Assembly (NCBI GenBank): GCA_002256435.1
Contig: NKJC01000001.1
Span: 1,178,001-1,242,000 of the forward strand
Direction of reading: 5' to 3'
DNA length: 64,000 nucleotides
DNA from: Chitinophagaceae bacterium BSSC1
GTDB lineage: Bacteria; Bacteroidota; Bacteroidia; Chitinophagales; Chitinophagaceae
A program made the translations under genes and the position numbers. Positions 46,261 to 54,535 of the stretch are shown piece after piece. Under the pieces are notes generated by a model. It was given only the letters and a program-made list of their open reading frames with translations. It was not told the DNA's origin and did no database searches. How positions within the stretch are numbered: position 1 is the stretch's first letter; every line of letters begins with the position of its first letter.

Positions 46261-47362
46261 AATTCCAGACTGCCCAACTATTAAGGAATATGGCAAATCC
46301 GATGATAACAAAAATATGGTTCTTGATATCTGAAAGTCCACTGCCTTTTAACACTACCATTCTAATTACTTCAATAAAATAGGAGACAGGGTTTAACCAT
46401 GTGAGTTTCTGAACCCAATCAGGCATACTATCAATTGAGGTAAACAATCCGCCAAGCATAATAAAGATCATTAATAAAAAAAATGAAATTAGCATGGCTT
46501 GCTGCTGTGTATCTGCATAAGTTGAAATTAATAAGCCCAAACCCAAAATAACAAGTAAATAAAGTGATGCAAAAAGATATACAATTAGCATGTTCCCAAC
46601 CGGATGAATTTGGTATCCGAATCGCATGATTAAAAAACCAATGGTTAGAACAGCCAATCCTAAGATCCAGAAAGGAATTAGTTTTCCGAGAATAAAATGA
46701 TATTTCTTTACCGGTGTTACATTAATTTGTTCAATAGTTCCAATTTCTTTTTCCCTAACAATATTCAAGGCTGTAAGAAAGGTTCCCAATAATGTAAGCA
46801 AGGTTGCTAACACCGCTGGAACCATAAAATACTTATAACTCATCATGGGATTAAACCAATTTGATACAGATACTTTTATATTGGTTTGCGGAGGTATTGG
46901 GGGAAATTGAATCCATTTGGTTCTAATTTGATTATTATAGTTAAGAATAATGTTTTGTAAATAAGACGCCCCCAAATTAGCTTTCATTCCGTTAACCGCA
47001 TTTACAGCAATAAACAAGCTTGCATGGTCCTCTCTTACAATATTCTGTTCAAAATTGGCGGGAATTTCTAAAACAATATCAGCTTTATCTGATTCAATAC
47101 TTGTAAAGGCTTCCTGAAATGTACTCGAATAATTAACCAATTTAAAATAGCCAGAAGACTTGATTTTTTGAATCATTTGTTGGGTGTAAACAGAATGGTC
47201 ATGATCTGCAATAGAGAGGTTTATATTTCTTACCTCATAATCGGCAGCAAGTGGAATAATTATTAATTGCAATGCTGGCATGATGAAAATAATTTTCAGA
47301 ATGGAAGGATCTCTGAAAATTTGTCTGAACTCTTTTTGTAATAAATATTTTAATACACTCAT
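46244..47362 (-). CDS. ABC-2 type permease (efflux operon, last gene)
   Basis: A 372-residue permease of the ABC-2 / YbhR-YhhJ type: one N-terminal helix (~20-40), a periplasmic domain (~45-170), and five C-terminal helices (~175-370). A typical element is NIVREKEIGTIEQINVTP, in the conserved coupling loop after the first C-terminal helix. It would form the membrane pore with the permease encoded just upstream; the two reading frames overlap by 4 bases. The gene ends inside a bidirectional terminator, which marks the end of the operon. Confidence 0.9.
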   Translation of the reverse strand: MSVLKYLLQKEFRQIFRDPSILKIIFIMPALQLIIIPLAADYEVRNINLSIADHDHSVYTQQMIQKIKSSGYFKLVNYSSTFQEAFTSIESDKADIVLEIPANFEQNIVREDHASLFIAVNAVNGMKANLGASYLQNIILNYNNQIRTKWIQFPPIPPQTNIKVSVSNWFNPMMSYKYFMVPAVLATLLTLLGTFLTALNIVREKEIGTIEQINVTPVKKYHFILGKLIPFWILGLAVLTIGFLIMRFGYQIHPVGNMLIVYLFASLYLLVILGLGLLISTYADTQQQAMLISFFLLMIFIMLGGLFTSIDSMPDWVQKLTWLNPVSYFIEVIRMVVLKGSGLSDIKNHIFVIIGFAIFLNSWAVWNYKKTT

Positions 47363-48465
47363 GATAATCTGGTTTTAAATTTCTTAATACTGAGTCCAAA
47401 TAGAAAAACCGTCATTCCAATTAATATTAGTGTTTCTTTCCAAACGTAACTAAGCCCAAGACCCTTAATCATAATGGTTTTTACAATAGAATAAAACCAT
47501 TTTGCTGGAACCAAATTAGACATCACTTGTAAGGGAAGTGGCATGTTTTCAATTGGAAACATATAGCCGCTCAAAACTGTTGTAGGTAAAAACAGTCCCA
47601 TTAATGAGATTAACATGGCAACCTGCTGTGAATCTGTAATGGAAGAGATTAATAAACCTAGCGCTAATGAGGTAATTGTAAATAACAAACCTTCAGACAA
47701 TAACAGTAATAAACTACCCCTAATTGGCACATCTAATACATATACACTCAGTAAAAGAATGGTAACCACATTGACCATGGACAATATCATATAAGGAATA
47801 GCTTTTGCAATGACTACACCAAATGGCCGCAAAGGAGAGACAAGGATAATTTCCATAGTACCCATTTCCTTTTCTTTCACAATAGCAATAGAAGTCATCA
47901 TGGCACTTGTAAGCATTAGAATTAGGGCCATTACCCCAGGTACAAAACTGTAAGCACCTTTTAATTCTGGGTTATACATCATCCTAATATCTGTTTCAAT
48001 CCTATAAGGGAGTTTCTGCTCTTTAACAATTGCAGTTTGAAAGTCTTTGATAATAGCAGAAGCATAGGTAGAAAGGGTATTGGCCACATTTGGATCGGAG
48101 CCGTCACAAATTAATTGTATATGAGCCTGATTACCATGTTGTAAGTCATTGGCAAAATGTTGTGGTATTACCAAGATCATTTTAATCTTGCCTTTTTTGA
48201 AAACCGGTAGTACCTCTTGATAATTTGTTAAAACAGTTGTAGCATCAAAATACTTACTTACACTCATTTTTTGAACGAGTTGACTTGAAGCCGCATCCTT
48301 GGAAAAATCCAAGATGGCCATTTTAGAATTTTTAACCTCGTTAGTTAGTGCAAATCCGAAAATTATGATTTGTGTAATAGGCATACCCAATAAAATAAAC
48401 AAGGTTCTCTTGTCCCTCCAAATATGGAAAAACTCTTTTTTAACAAAGGCAAAAAACTGTTTCAT
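47359..48465 (-). CDS. ABC-2 type permease (efflux operon)
   Basis: A 368-residue ABC-2 permease, paralogous in layout to the next gene: N-terminal helix (~20-40), periplasmic domain, then five helices. The coupling loop SIAIVKEKEMGTMEIILVSPL (~residues 193-213) is the family mark. It corresponds to YbhS in the E. coli ybhGFSR system. One base separates its start from the end of the ATPase gene, and its end overlaps the next permease by 4 bases, so translation is probably coupled through the whole set. Confidence 0.9.
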   Translation of the reverse strand: MKQFFAFVKKEFFHIWRDKRTLFILLGMPITQIIIFGFALTNEVKNSKMAILDFSKDAASSQLVQKMSVSKYFDATTVLTNYQEVLPVFKKGKIKMILVIPQHFANDLQHGNQAHIQLICDGSDPNVANTLSTYASAIIKDFQTAIVKEQKLPYRIETDIRMMYNPELKGAYSFVPGVMALILMLTSAMMTSIAIVKEKEMGTMEIILVSPLRPFGVVIAKAIPYMILSMVNVVTILLLSVYVLDVPIRGSLLLLLSEGLLFTITSLALGLLISSITDSQQVAMLISLMGLFLPTTVLSGYMFPIENMPLPLQVMSNLVPAKWFYSIVKTIMIKGLGLSYVWKETLILIGMTVFLFGLSIKKFKTRLS

Positions 48466-48466
48466 A

Positions 48467-49210
48467 CTATTCTCCTCTTACTGCTTTACGAGCCAATTTT
48501 AAAAACACTTCATCCATACAAAGACTATTGAATGTTTTCTTTAAGTTTTTGGGGGTATCAAGTGCCTCTATTCTCCCATCTACCATAATACTAACCCTAT
48601 TACAATATTCTGCTTCGTCCATATAATGGGTTGTTACAAATACGGTTATCCCTCTTTCAGAAGCATCATAAATCAATTCCCAGAATTCTCTTCTTGTGAC
48701 AGGATCAACACCACCGGTAGGTTCATCCAAAAAAACAATGGCAGGATCATGTACAATTGCTACTGAGAAAGCCAATTTTTGTTTCCAACCGAGTGGAAGA
48801 GACTTTACCAAACTATTTTGATAATTCTGAAGATGAAGTTGTTCTACTAAATAGGTTGTTTTTTCTTGAATTTGCTTTTTAGACAATCCATAGATTCCAC
48901 CATAAAACTGAATATTCTCTCTGATTGTCAAGTCTTCATACAAAGAAAACTTTTGGCTCATATAACCAATGCTTTTTTTAATTTGTTCTGTATCCTTGAA
49001 CAAATCAAATCCCGCAACAGTAGCTTTTCCTGAACTTGGTGTAGACAGTCCACATAACATTCTCATGGCAGTAGTTTTACCTGCCCCATTTGCACCTAAA
49101 AATCCAAATATTTCTCCCTTTGCTACTTCAAAAGAAATATGGTCTACAGCCACAAAATTGCCAAAGATTTTGGTAAGCCCTTCTGCTATAATTACATTCT
49201 GATTAATCAT
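48467..49210 (-). CDS. ABC transporter ATPase with degenerate signature motif (efflux operon)
   Basis: A 247-residue ATPase. Walker A is GANGAGKTT, Walker B is AIVFLDEPTGGVDP, and the switch histidine is present in FVTTHYMDEAEYCNR. The signature is not LSGGQ but LPLGWKQ, a departure also common in the second half of YbhF/RbbA-type fused ATPases. It therefore resembles the second ATPase half of YbhF, here encoded as a separate gene. It overlaps the end of the preceding ATPase gene by 8 bases. In a dimer its own ATP site would use the intact signature of its partner. Confidence 0.9.
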   Translation of the reverse strand: MINQNVIIAEGLTKIFGNFVAVDHISFEVAKGEIFGFLGANGAGKTTAMRMLCGLSTPSSGKATVAGFDLFKDTEQIKKSIGYMSQKFSLYEDLTIRENIQFYGGIYGLSKKQIQEKTTYLVEQLHLQNYQNSLVKSLPLGWKQKLAFSVAIVHDPAIVFLDEPTGGVDPVTRREFWELIYDASERGITVFVTTHYMDEAEYCNRVSIMVDGRIEALDTPKNLKKTFNSLCMDEVFLKLARKAVRGE

Positions 49211-50132
49211 GTGATTTATTCATTAGCGCCATAAATGAATCTTCTATATTGGCTGTTATTTGATGTACCTCTATATCTAAGAATTGTTGTTGCAATAAGT
49301 AGCTCTTAATTACATCACTACCATTTAAGTCTGACTTCATCACTACATGATAATATTCCCCAAATGAATAACAAGATTCAACTGCTTCCCATTTCTTAAA
49401 AGTTTTCAATAAATTGTACATTGAGGCAGCTTTTACAGCCCAAAGAGGCTTTGAAAACTGTAGATTAATCTGATCAGGCTTGTCAATGGCTAATATTTGT
49501 CCATTTTGCATTAAGGCAACTCTATCGCACATGCTAGCTTCGTCCATGTATGGTGTTGAAACAAGAATGGTAATTCCTTGTGCTTTTAATCGCTGTAACA
49601 TTTCCCAAAATTCCTTTCTAGATACAGCATCAACGCCTGTTGTAGGTTCATCAAGAATTAATACAGATGGTTTATGAATTAATGCACAACACAAAGCAAG
49701 CTTTTGTTTCATACCTCCAGATAATTTGCCAGCCCTTCTATTTTTAAATGGCTCAATCTGTTGGTAGATATCTTTAATCAAATCATAATTCTCAGCTATG
49801 GAAGTATTAAAAATAGTTGCAAAGAAAGAAAGGTTTTCTTCCACAGTTAGGTCATGATACAAAGAAAATCTTCCAGGCATATAGCCAAGTTTTTTTCTAA
49901 TTATTTTATAATCTTTTACTATATCAAAACCTTCAATGCTGGCATTACCACTATCGGCCAATAGCAAAGTGGTAAGTACTCTAAACAAACTTGTTTTTCC
50001 AGATCCATCTGGTCCTACAATACCAAAAAGCTCACCTTTTAACACTTCAAAACTTACAGTATTAAGTGCAGTTACCTGAGATTTTTCAACCTTATATTTT
50101 TTACTAATATTATTTACTATTACTGCTGACAT
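49203..50132 (-). CDS. ABC transporter ATPase lacking the switch histidine (efflux operon)
   Basis: A 309-residue ATPase from the start at 50132 (MSAVIVNNISKKYKV), chosen because it abuts the stop of the adaptor gene (1 base between); an upstream ATG at 50165 would overlap it. Walker A is GPDGSGKTSL, signature is intact (LSGGMKQKLA), Walker B is VLILDEPTTGVDAVS. The switch-histidine position reads STPYMDEA, so histidine is replaced by proline. A C-terminal extension of about 80 residues follows the ATPase core. It matches the first ATPase half of YbhF-type proteins. Confidence 0.88.
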   Translation of the reverse strand: MSAVIVNNISKKYKVEKSQVTALNTVSFEVLKGELFGIVGPDGSGKTSLFRVLTTLLLADSGNASIEGFDIVKDYKIIRKKLGYMPGRFSLYHDLTVEENLSFFATIFNTSIAENYDLIKDIYQQIEPFKNRRAGKLSGGMKQKLALCCALIHKPSVLILDEPTTGVDAVSRKEFWEMLQRLKAQGITILVSTPYMDEASMCDRVALMQNGQILAIDKPDQINLQFSKPLWAVKAASMYNLLKTFKKWEAVESCYSFGEYYHVVMKSDLNGSDVIKSYLLQQQFLDIEVHQITANIEDSFMALMNKSHD

Positions 50133-50133
50133 A

Positions 50134-51075
50134 TTATTTGAATTGGATTTCACCATACATACCAATTTTCAAATACCCATCATTCTTGACAAGCACTTTA
50201 ACAGCATAGACTAGATTTGCACGCTCATCTTTTGTTTGAATAGTTTTTGGCGTAAACTCGGCTTTGTCAGAAACTATAGTTATAGTACCAGTGTAGTTTT
50301 TATACTTTTTATCACCTTCATCAATAAATACTTTTACATTTTGGCCTATTTTAATTTGGGATAATTGTGTTCCGCTGATATAGGTTCTCAGAATCAAAGT
50401 ATTCAAATCTGCTATTTTATACATGGCTTTTCCAGCACTTGTTATTTCACCTTCCATAGCATATTTAGTAAGTATGGTTCCATTGATTGGGTTAATGATA
50501 GTTGATCTTTTTTCCTTGTCTTTCAGCTGTGCAATTTGTTTTTCTAAGGGGTCAGTTTCACTTAATATGGCTCTATTCTGTGTTTGCACATTATTAATCT
50601 GTACGGCAATCTGCTGTTGAGTTACGGCAATTTGTTTTTTTACAGATTCAATTTGAAAATTAATATCATCTAATTGTTTTGCAGTAGCAGCGTCTGCTTT
50701 TAAAAGTGTTTCAATTCTATTCCGTTCGTGTTGCAGATTAGTCAATTGAGCTGTTTGAACTGCTATTTGATCATTTAATAATTTAATCTGCGGGGCAACA
50801 TTTTGAGTTTTTTGAGAAAGAGCTTTAACTGAAGCTTGTAATTGCTCTTGTTGAAGACTGATAGGCAATGCGTCTATAATGGCAACTGTAGCACCCTTTT
50901 GTAATATATTCCCCTCATTCACCTTAAAATCTAAAATCTTACCGGGTAGTTCAGATGAAACAATTACTTCGTCTGCTTCAAAAATACCTGCGGCATCATA
51001 CTTCAGTTGACTTGAACTGCATGCACTCAAGAATGCAATACTTATAATTGTAAAAATTAAATTTCTATACTTCAT
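50134..51075 (-). CDS. HlyD-type periplasmic adaptor lipoprotein (efflux operon)
   Basis: A 313-residue membrane-fusion protein with a lipobox (LSACSSS, cysteine at ~19). The first lipoyl half is LPGKILDFKVNEGNILQKGATVAIID, a coiled-coil hairpin spans ~75-190 (alternating Gln, Glu, Lys, Leu), then the second lipoyl half (IINPINGTILTKYAMEGEI) and a beta-barrel. It corresponds to YbhG and should connect the ABC-2 permeases with the TolC-type channel encoded next to it. Gap to the tolC gene is 10 bases. Confidence 0.9.
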   Translation of the reverse strand: MKYRNLIFTIISIAFLSACSSSQLKYDAAGIFEADEVIVSSELPGKILDFKVNEGNILQKGATVAIIDALPISLQQEQLQASVKALSQKTQNVAPQIKLLNDQIAVQTAQLTNLQHERNRIETLLKADAATAKQLDDINFQIESVKKQIAVTQQQIAVQINNVQTQNRAILSETDPLEKQIAQLKDKEKRSTIINPINGTILTKYAMEGEITSAGKAMYKIADLNTLILRTYISGTQLSQIKIGQNVKVFIDEGDKKYKNYTGTITIVSDKAEFTPKTIQTKDERANLVYAVKVLVKNDGYLKIGMYGEIQFK

Positions 51076-51085
51076 AAAATAGTTT

Positions 51086-52378
51086 TTATTGATTTCCCTT
51101 AATTGTTTTATAATTTATTTTAGCTTGTAATAACTGAATTTGATGTAATAGAAAATTATTTCTAGTTTGATCTTCGGCATTTACTTCTCTTAAATAATCA
51201 TTTGAATTGATTACCCCATTTTGAAGTTGGGCCTTGGATGCAGCTGTAATATTTATTCTTACATCAATAATTTTCTGGTCAATATTGGATAAGGCTTGTA
51301 GCTTTTTTACTTCTTCTAATTGTTGTGAAAGCTGTGTTGTGGTATTGAAGACAAATACCTCTTTCTGTACTTCATTTATTTTTTGATTTAATGCCACAAC
51401 TTGGTGTTCTCTTTTCCTAGTGTATAAATTACTCAGAGACCAATTTAACCTTACACCTCCTATTCCAAATAAGGCAAAATCATTATTTAACATGTTCAAG
51501 CCAGGTCTACCATATCCACCTTGCGCAAATAAACTAATCTTAGGAATTGATTTTGCAGACACTAATTGATTTTGAATATAGAGTAGACTATCTTGATATG
51601 CATATAACTTTACTTCTGGTCTATCTATGGTAGCATCTAATAAATCATTCATTTCCGGTTTTTCTAATTGAATATTTTCGGGGATTTGATGATTAATAAA
51701 TAACCCTAATACTTTTGAAAGAGCTATCTTATTTGATTTTAATTCTACTATCCGTTGGTCAGTTTGTAACAATTGGGCTTCTAGAACTAAAGCTGCTGAC
51801 TTAAAAACAGTTCCACTAGCAAGTTGAGCATTAACTGTTTTTAGGCCTATTTGAATATTTTCATTAAATAATTTTGCTTGAAAAATTTGCGCTTCTATTA
51901 ATAATAATCCCAGATACAATTGATTGATCCTATCCTTTAACTTGTACAATTCAACTTCTAACTTTTGATCATCAATTAAAGTACTACGCTCTTGTAATTG
52001 TTTTTGGTTCTTAATCATCCCTCCATCATAAATCAACTGATTTAACTCACCCCATAACTTATACTGGTCTTTACTCATAGGTACTATACTAGCTCCTGCA
52101 ATTGGGATATTGATACTTGTTACATCAGATTGATAACTAGCCTGACCATTTAGGCTAAATTGAGGTAAGTAAGCAGTATTAATATTTTCAATAGTTAGAA
52201 AAGCTGTTTTACCAATTAAGTCTTTCTGTTTTATGAGGGGATAATTAGATCTAGCTAGTTGGTACGCCTGTTCCAAATTGAGTTTTGAAATGACAGATTG
52301 AGCAGGCAATTCAATAGTCCCGATTAGCATCAAAAATAAGCTTGCACTAATCGTTAACCATTTGGTTAATTTACGCAT
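51086..52378 (-). CDS. TolC family outer-membrane channel (efflux operon)
   Basis: A 430-residue protein with a signal peptide (to ~27, ending IELPAQ) and the two long helical-hairpin halves typical of TolC-type outer-membrane factors (LEQAYQLARSNYPLIKQ at ~35; a repeat of the pattern in the C-terminal half with NGVINSNDYLREVNAE). Codons 4-9 encode LTKWLT and contain a 16-bp palindrome identical to the one upstream of tetR. The gene starts 7 bases after the tetR stop, so it is transcribed from the tetR promoter unless the internal site hosts another promoter. Having its own channel makes the export system self-contained. Confidence 0.9.
   Translation of the reverse strand: MRKLTKWLTISASLFLMLIGTIELPAQSVISKLNLEQAYQLARSNYPLIKQKDLIGKTAFLTIENINTAYLPQFSLNGQASYQSDVTSINIPIAGASIVPMSKDQYKLWGELNQLIYDGGMIKNQKQLQERSTLIDDQKLEVELYKLKDRINQLYLGLLLIEAQIFQAKLFNENIQIGLKTVNAQLASGTVFKSAALVLEAQLLQTDQRIVELKSNKIALSKVLGLFINHQIPENIQLEKPEMNDLLDATIDRPEVKLYAYQDSLLYIQNQLVSAKSIPKISLFAQGGYGRPGLNMLNNDFALFGIGGVRLNWSLSNLYTRKREHQVVALNQKINEVQKEVFVFNTTTQLSQQLEEVKKLQALSNIDQKIIDVRINITAASKAQLQNGVINSNDYLREVNAEDQTRNNFLLHQIQLLQAKINYKTIKGNQ
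52354..52369. promoter_or_regulatory. TetR operator copy inside the 5' end of the tolC gene
   Basis: Palindrome with 7-bp arms (TTAACCA/TGGTTAA) and a 2-bp centre, identical to the site upstream of tetR when read on the minus strand. It covers codons 4-9 of tolC, 10-25 bases into the gene. I see no -7 element next to it. Confidence 0.55.
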
Positions 52379-52385
52379 AAAAAAA

Positions 52386-53003
52386 TTATTTTTTGATTGA
52401 ATTAATGATAAACTCAGCTACCAATACTTTTCGCTGTTCCATTAGTATGTTAAACTGTTCTTCTTCTATTCCTGTGATAATTTTTAGCATGGGTTTGGCC
52501 ATAAAAGGGAACGCACACATTGAAAACATATTGATAATTAGATGAATTGGATTGATGGGTAGAATCAGACCTGAATTGATACTTTCTTCTATTGATTCTT
52601 TAAATTTTTTAACAAACCCTGGTCTTTGTTTTTCAAAAAAATGCTTCAAGCCTATTTCTGGGTTTTTGTTCAACTCACTTATTACAAATAAGGGTAAATA
52701 AGGGTTTTGGGAAACCATTTCAATATAACTTGATACAATAGATCTAATCTTATCAAAGAAGTTTAGGTCAGAGTCCATCAATTTATCAAAATGCGGAAAA
52801 AGTTTACCTGCGGTTTCTTGAAAAATTGTTTCAAAAAGTAATTCCTTATTTTTAAAATAATAGTGCAACATGGCTTTATTGATCTCTGCCTTATCCGCAA
52901 TATCTTGCATTCTTGCCCCCGAAAGTCCTTTTTCTAAAAAAACCTGCCTAGCAGCATTTAAAATCTGTTGTTCTGTATTATTATCTTTTTTACTTTTTGC
53001 CAT
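52386..53003 (-). CDS. TetR/AcrR family repressor (efflux operon, first gene)
   Basis: A 205-residue regulator. The N-terminal helix-turn-helix is typical: ILNAARQVFLEKGLSGARMQDIADKAEINKAMLHYYFKNKELLFETIF. The C-terminal ligand-binding domain (~65-205) is helical, with no close relative recognised. It is the first gene of the seven-gene efflux operon, in the position of CecR before ybhGFSR. A 16-bp palindrome lies 4 bases upstream of its ATG, next to a perfect -7 element, so it is likely to repress itself and the operon until an effector compound binds. Confidence 0.93.
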   Translation of the reverse strand: MAKSKKDNNTEQQILNAARQVFLEKGLSGARMQDIADKAEINKAMLHYYFKNKELLFETIFQETAGKLFPHFDKLMDSDLNFFDKIRSIVSSYIEMVSQNPYLPLFVISELNKNPEIGLKHFFEKQRPGFVKKFKESIEESINSGLILPINPIHLIINMFSMCAFPFMAKPMLKIITGIEEEQFNILMEQRKVLVAEFIINSIKK

Positions 53004-53006
53004 AAA

Positions 53007-53030
53007 TTAACCAAATGGTTAACAAAGCTA
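53007..53030 (-). promoter_or_regulatory. Efflux-operon promoter with TetR operator
   Basis: Minus-strand -7 element TAGCTTTG (53030-53023) abuts the palindrome TTAACCAAATGGTTAA (53007-53022). Transcription would start near 53016, inside the operator, which ends 3 bases before the tetR start codon. This gives a classic arrangement for repression by blocking promoter escape. Confidence 0.65.
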
Positions 53031-53033
53031 TTA

Positions 53034-53061
53034 AAAAAATGATTCCGTAGAATCATTTTTT
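53034..53061 (-). terminator. Intrinsic terminator between msrB and the efflux operon
   Basis: Arms AAAAAATGATTC (53034-53045) and GAATCATTTTTT (53050-53061) form a perfect 12-bp stem with a 4-base loop. The minus-strand T-run fits termination of msrB about 80 bases after its stop, and insulates the tetR promoter. Confidence 0.7.
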
Positions 53062-53139
53062 GGTTTTTTATTTTAAATTTCCCTGTTTTCTAGTCTTTTA
53101 TTATTGAATTTCCCTTTTGGATTTTGACTTATTCACTAC

Positions 53140-53715
53140 CTACCCTTTTGAATTTAGACTTTTTACTTTTGACTTTTCATCATCATATTTTTTCTCAGCC
53201 GCTTGTGCTTTTTCAAAATCAAGCACAACGCCATTGATGCAATAACGCAATCCTGTTGGAGGAGGACCATCGTCAAAGACATGTCCTAAATGTCCTTTGC
53301 AACGGCCACATTCTACTTCTGTTCTTTTCATGCCAAGGGTATTGTCTGGCAAAAAGATCACAGAACTTTTGCTAATGGGTTCGTAGAAACTAGGCCATCC
53401 GCAACCTGCGTCAAATTTGGTATCGCTCTTGAACAATGGATTACCACAAGCACCACAATAATAGGTACCTATTTCTTTAAAGTTTTCAAACTTGCTGGTG
53501 TAAGGTCTTTCTGTTCCTTTCTGGCGCGATATATAATATACTTCTGGTGAAAGAATGTTTTTCCATTCATCTTCTTTCATCACCACTTTACTATTATCGG
53601 TGCGGGAATAAGCGGGGTTCTTTTTGTTGTCCATGGTTGTTTTGTTATTCGTATTCTGAGAAAAGCAACTTTGCAAACTTAAACTTGCAAAGAACAATAC
53701 AAAAATCCGTTTCAT
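53140..53715 (-). CDS. msrB: Peptide-methionine (R)-S-oxide reductase MsrB, lipoprotein form
   Basis: Reduces R-methionine sulfoxide in oxidised proteins. A signal peptide with lipobox-like LQSC (from the start MKRIFVLFFASLSLQSC at 53715; an ATG at 53736 adds 7 residues) places it in the envelope. The two structural-zinc pairs are visible in YCGACGNPLF and ECGRCKGHLG. The MsrB core is GCGWPSFYEP and HVFDDGPPPTGLRYCINGVVLDF, where the RYCING cysteine is the catalytic residue. A lysine-rich tail follows. The gene has its own terminator and lies divergent from adk. Confidence 0.93.
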   Translation of the reverse strand: MKRIFVLFFASLSLQSCFSQNTNNKTTMDNKKNPAYSRTDNSKVVMKEDEWKNILSPEVYYISRQKGTERPYTSKFENFKEIGTYYCGACGNPLFKSDTKFDAGCGWPSFYEPISKSSVIFLPDNTLGMKRTEVECGRCKGHLGHVFDDGPPPTGLRYCINGVVLDFEKAQAAEKKYDDEKSKVKSLNSKG

Positions 53716-53779
53716 AGTTTGATTTTTTGATACCATGAATATACGCTGCTGAATGCATCATGGTTTGCTATACAACAAC

Positions 53780-53791
53780 TAACAGCTGTTA
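53780..53791. promoter_or_regulatory. 12-bp perfect palindrome TAACAGCTGTTA between msrB and adk
   Basis: The palindrome lies in the 177-base divergent gap, 65 bases upstream of the msrB start and 101 bases upstream of adk. It contains the AACAGC/GCTGTT half-sites also seen near 4750 and 10350. Function is unknown. Confidence 0.3.
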
Positions 53792-53859
53792 ATGTTTGGT
53801 GAATGAAGGATTTTTAAGTGAATTGGTAGACTGTTAAATGTTTTATAAAGCCTTAGCCT

Positions 53860-53867
53860 TATATTTG
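53860..53867 (+). promoter_or_regulatory. -7 promoter element for adk
   Basis: TATATTTG is a perfect TAnnTTTG match. Transcription would begin about 19 bases before the adk start codon at 53893. The -33 region (TGTTTT near 53839) is only weakly matching. Confidence 0.5.
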
Positions 53868-53892
53868 CTGCTCATTCAAGGTTAGCAAGTAC

Positions 53893-54474
53893 ATGTTTAA
53901 TATTATCCTGTTTGGCCCTCCCGGTTCCGGTAAAGGCACCCAAAGCGAAAAACTGATAGCCGCTTATGGTTTGGTTCACCTCTCCACTGGCGATATTTTA
54001 CGCAGAGAAATAGCCCAGGCTACTGAATTGGGTCTGGAAGCAAAAAAACTGATGGACAATGGGCAATTAGTACCCGATGCGGTAGTGGTTGGCATGATCA
54101 AGTCCGCTTTGGAAAACAATCCCCAAGCCAAGGGTTTCTTATTTGACGGTTTTCCCCGTACAGAAGCACAATCTGTGTCTTTAGACGCTTTATTGGCAGA
54201 AAAAAACACGGAGATTGGCGTAGTGCTGGCCTTAGAAGTAAGCAATGAAGAATTGACCAAGCGTTTGTTGAACCGTGGTTTAACCAGTGGGCGCAGCGAT
54301 GATACCAATGAAGCCATCATTAAGAACCGCATTGTTGAGTATCAAACCAAGACTACCGTGGTAGCTAACTACTATAGCAAGTTTGATAAAGTGGTGAATA
54401 TCAAGGGAGAAGGAAGTGTAGAAGAAATTTTTAGCGCTCTTTGCAGCGAAATTGACAAAAGATTGTCTAATTAA
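53893..54474 (+). CDS. adk: Adenylate kinase
   Basis: Interconverts 2 ADP with ATP and AMP. A 193-residue short-form adenylate kinase: P-loop GPPGSGKGTQ (residues ~7-16), NMP-binding helix and STGDILR (~31-37), then DGFPRTEAQ (~83-91), and a short LID (LLNRGLTSGRSDD) without the zinc-finger insertion. The short LID fits the expected small form. It is flanked by its own promoter element and by a terminator shared with the DUF1003 gene, so it looks monocistronic. Confidence 0.96.
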   Translation: MFNIILFGPPGSGKGTQSEKLIAAYGLVHLSTGDILRREIAQATELGLEAKKLMDNGQLVPDAVVVGMIKSALENNPQAKGFLFDGFPRTEAQSVSLDALLAEKNTEIGVVLALEVSNEELTKRLLNRGLTSGRSDDTNEAIIKNRIVEYQTKTTVVANYYSKFDKVVNIKGEGSVEEIFSALCSEIDKRLSN

Positions 54475-54506
54475 GTACCAAATAGTTCGACCAATACCAA
54501 CTGCAG

Positions 54507-54535
54507 GTCCCGCTTACCAAAGGCGGGACTTTTTA
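54507..54535. terminator. Intrinsic terminator after adk
   Basis: Arms GTCCCGC (54507-54513) and GCGGGAC (54523-54529) with a 9-base loop are followed by a run of five T. The T-run overlaps the stop codon of the convergent DUF1003 gene. Confidence 0.8.
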
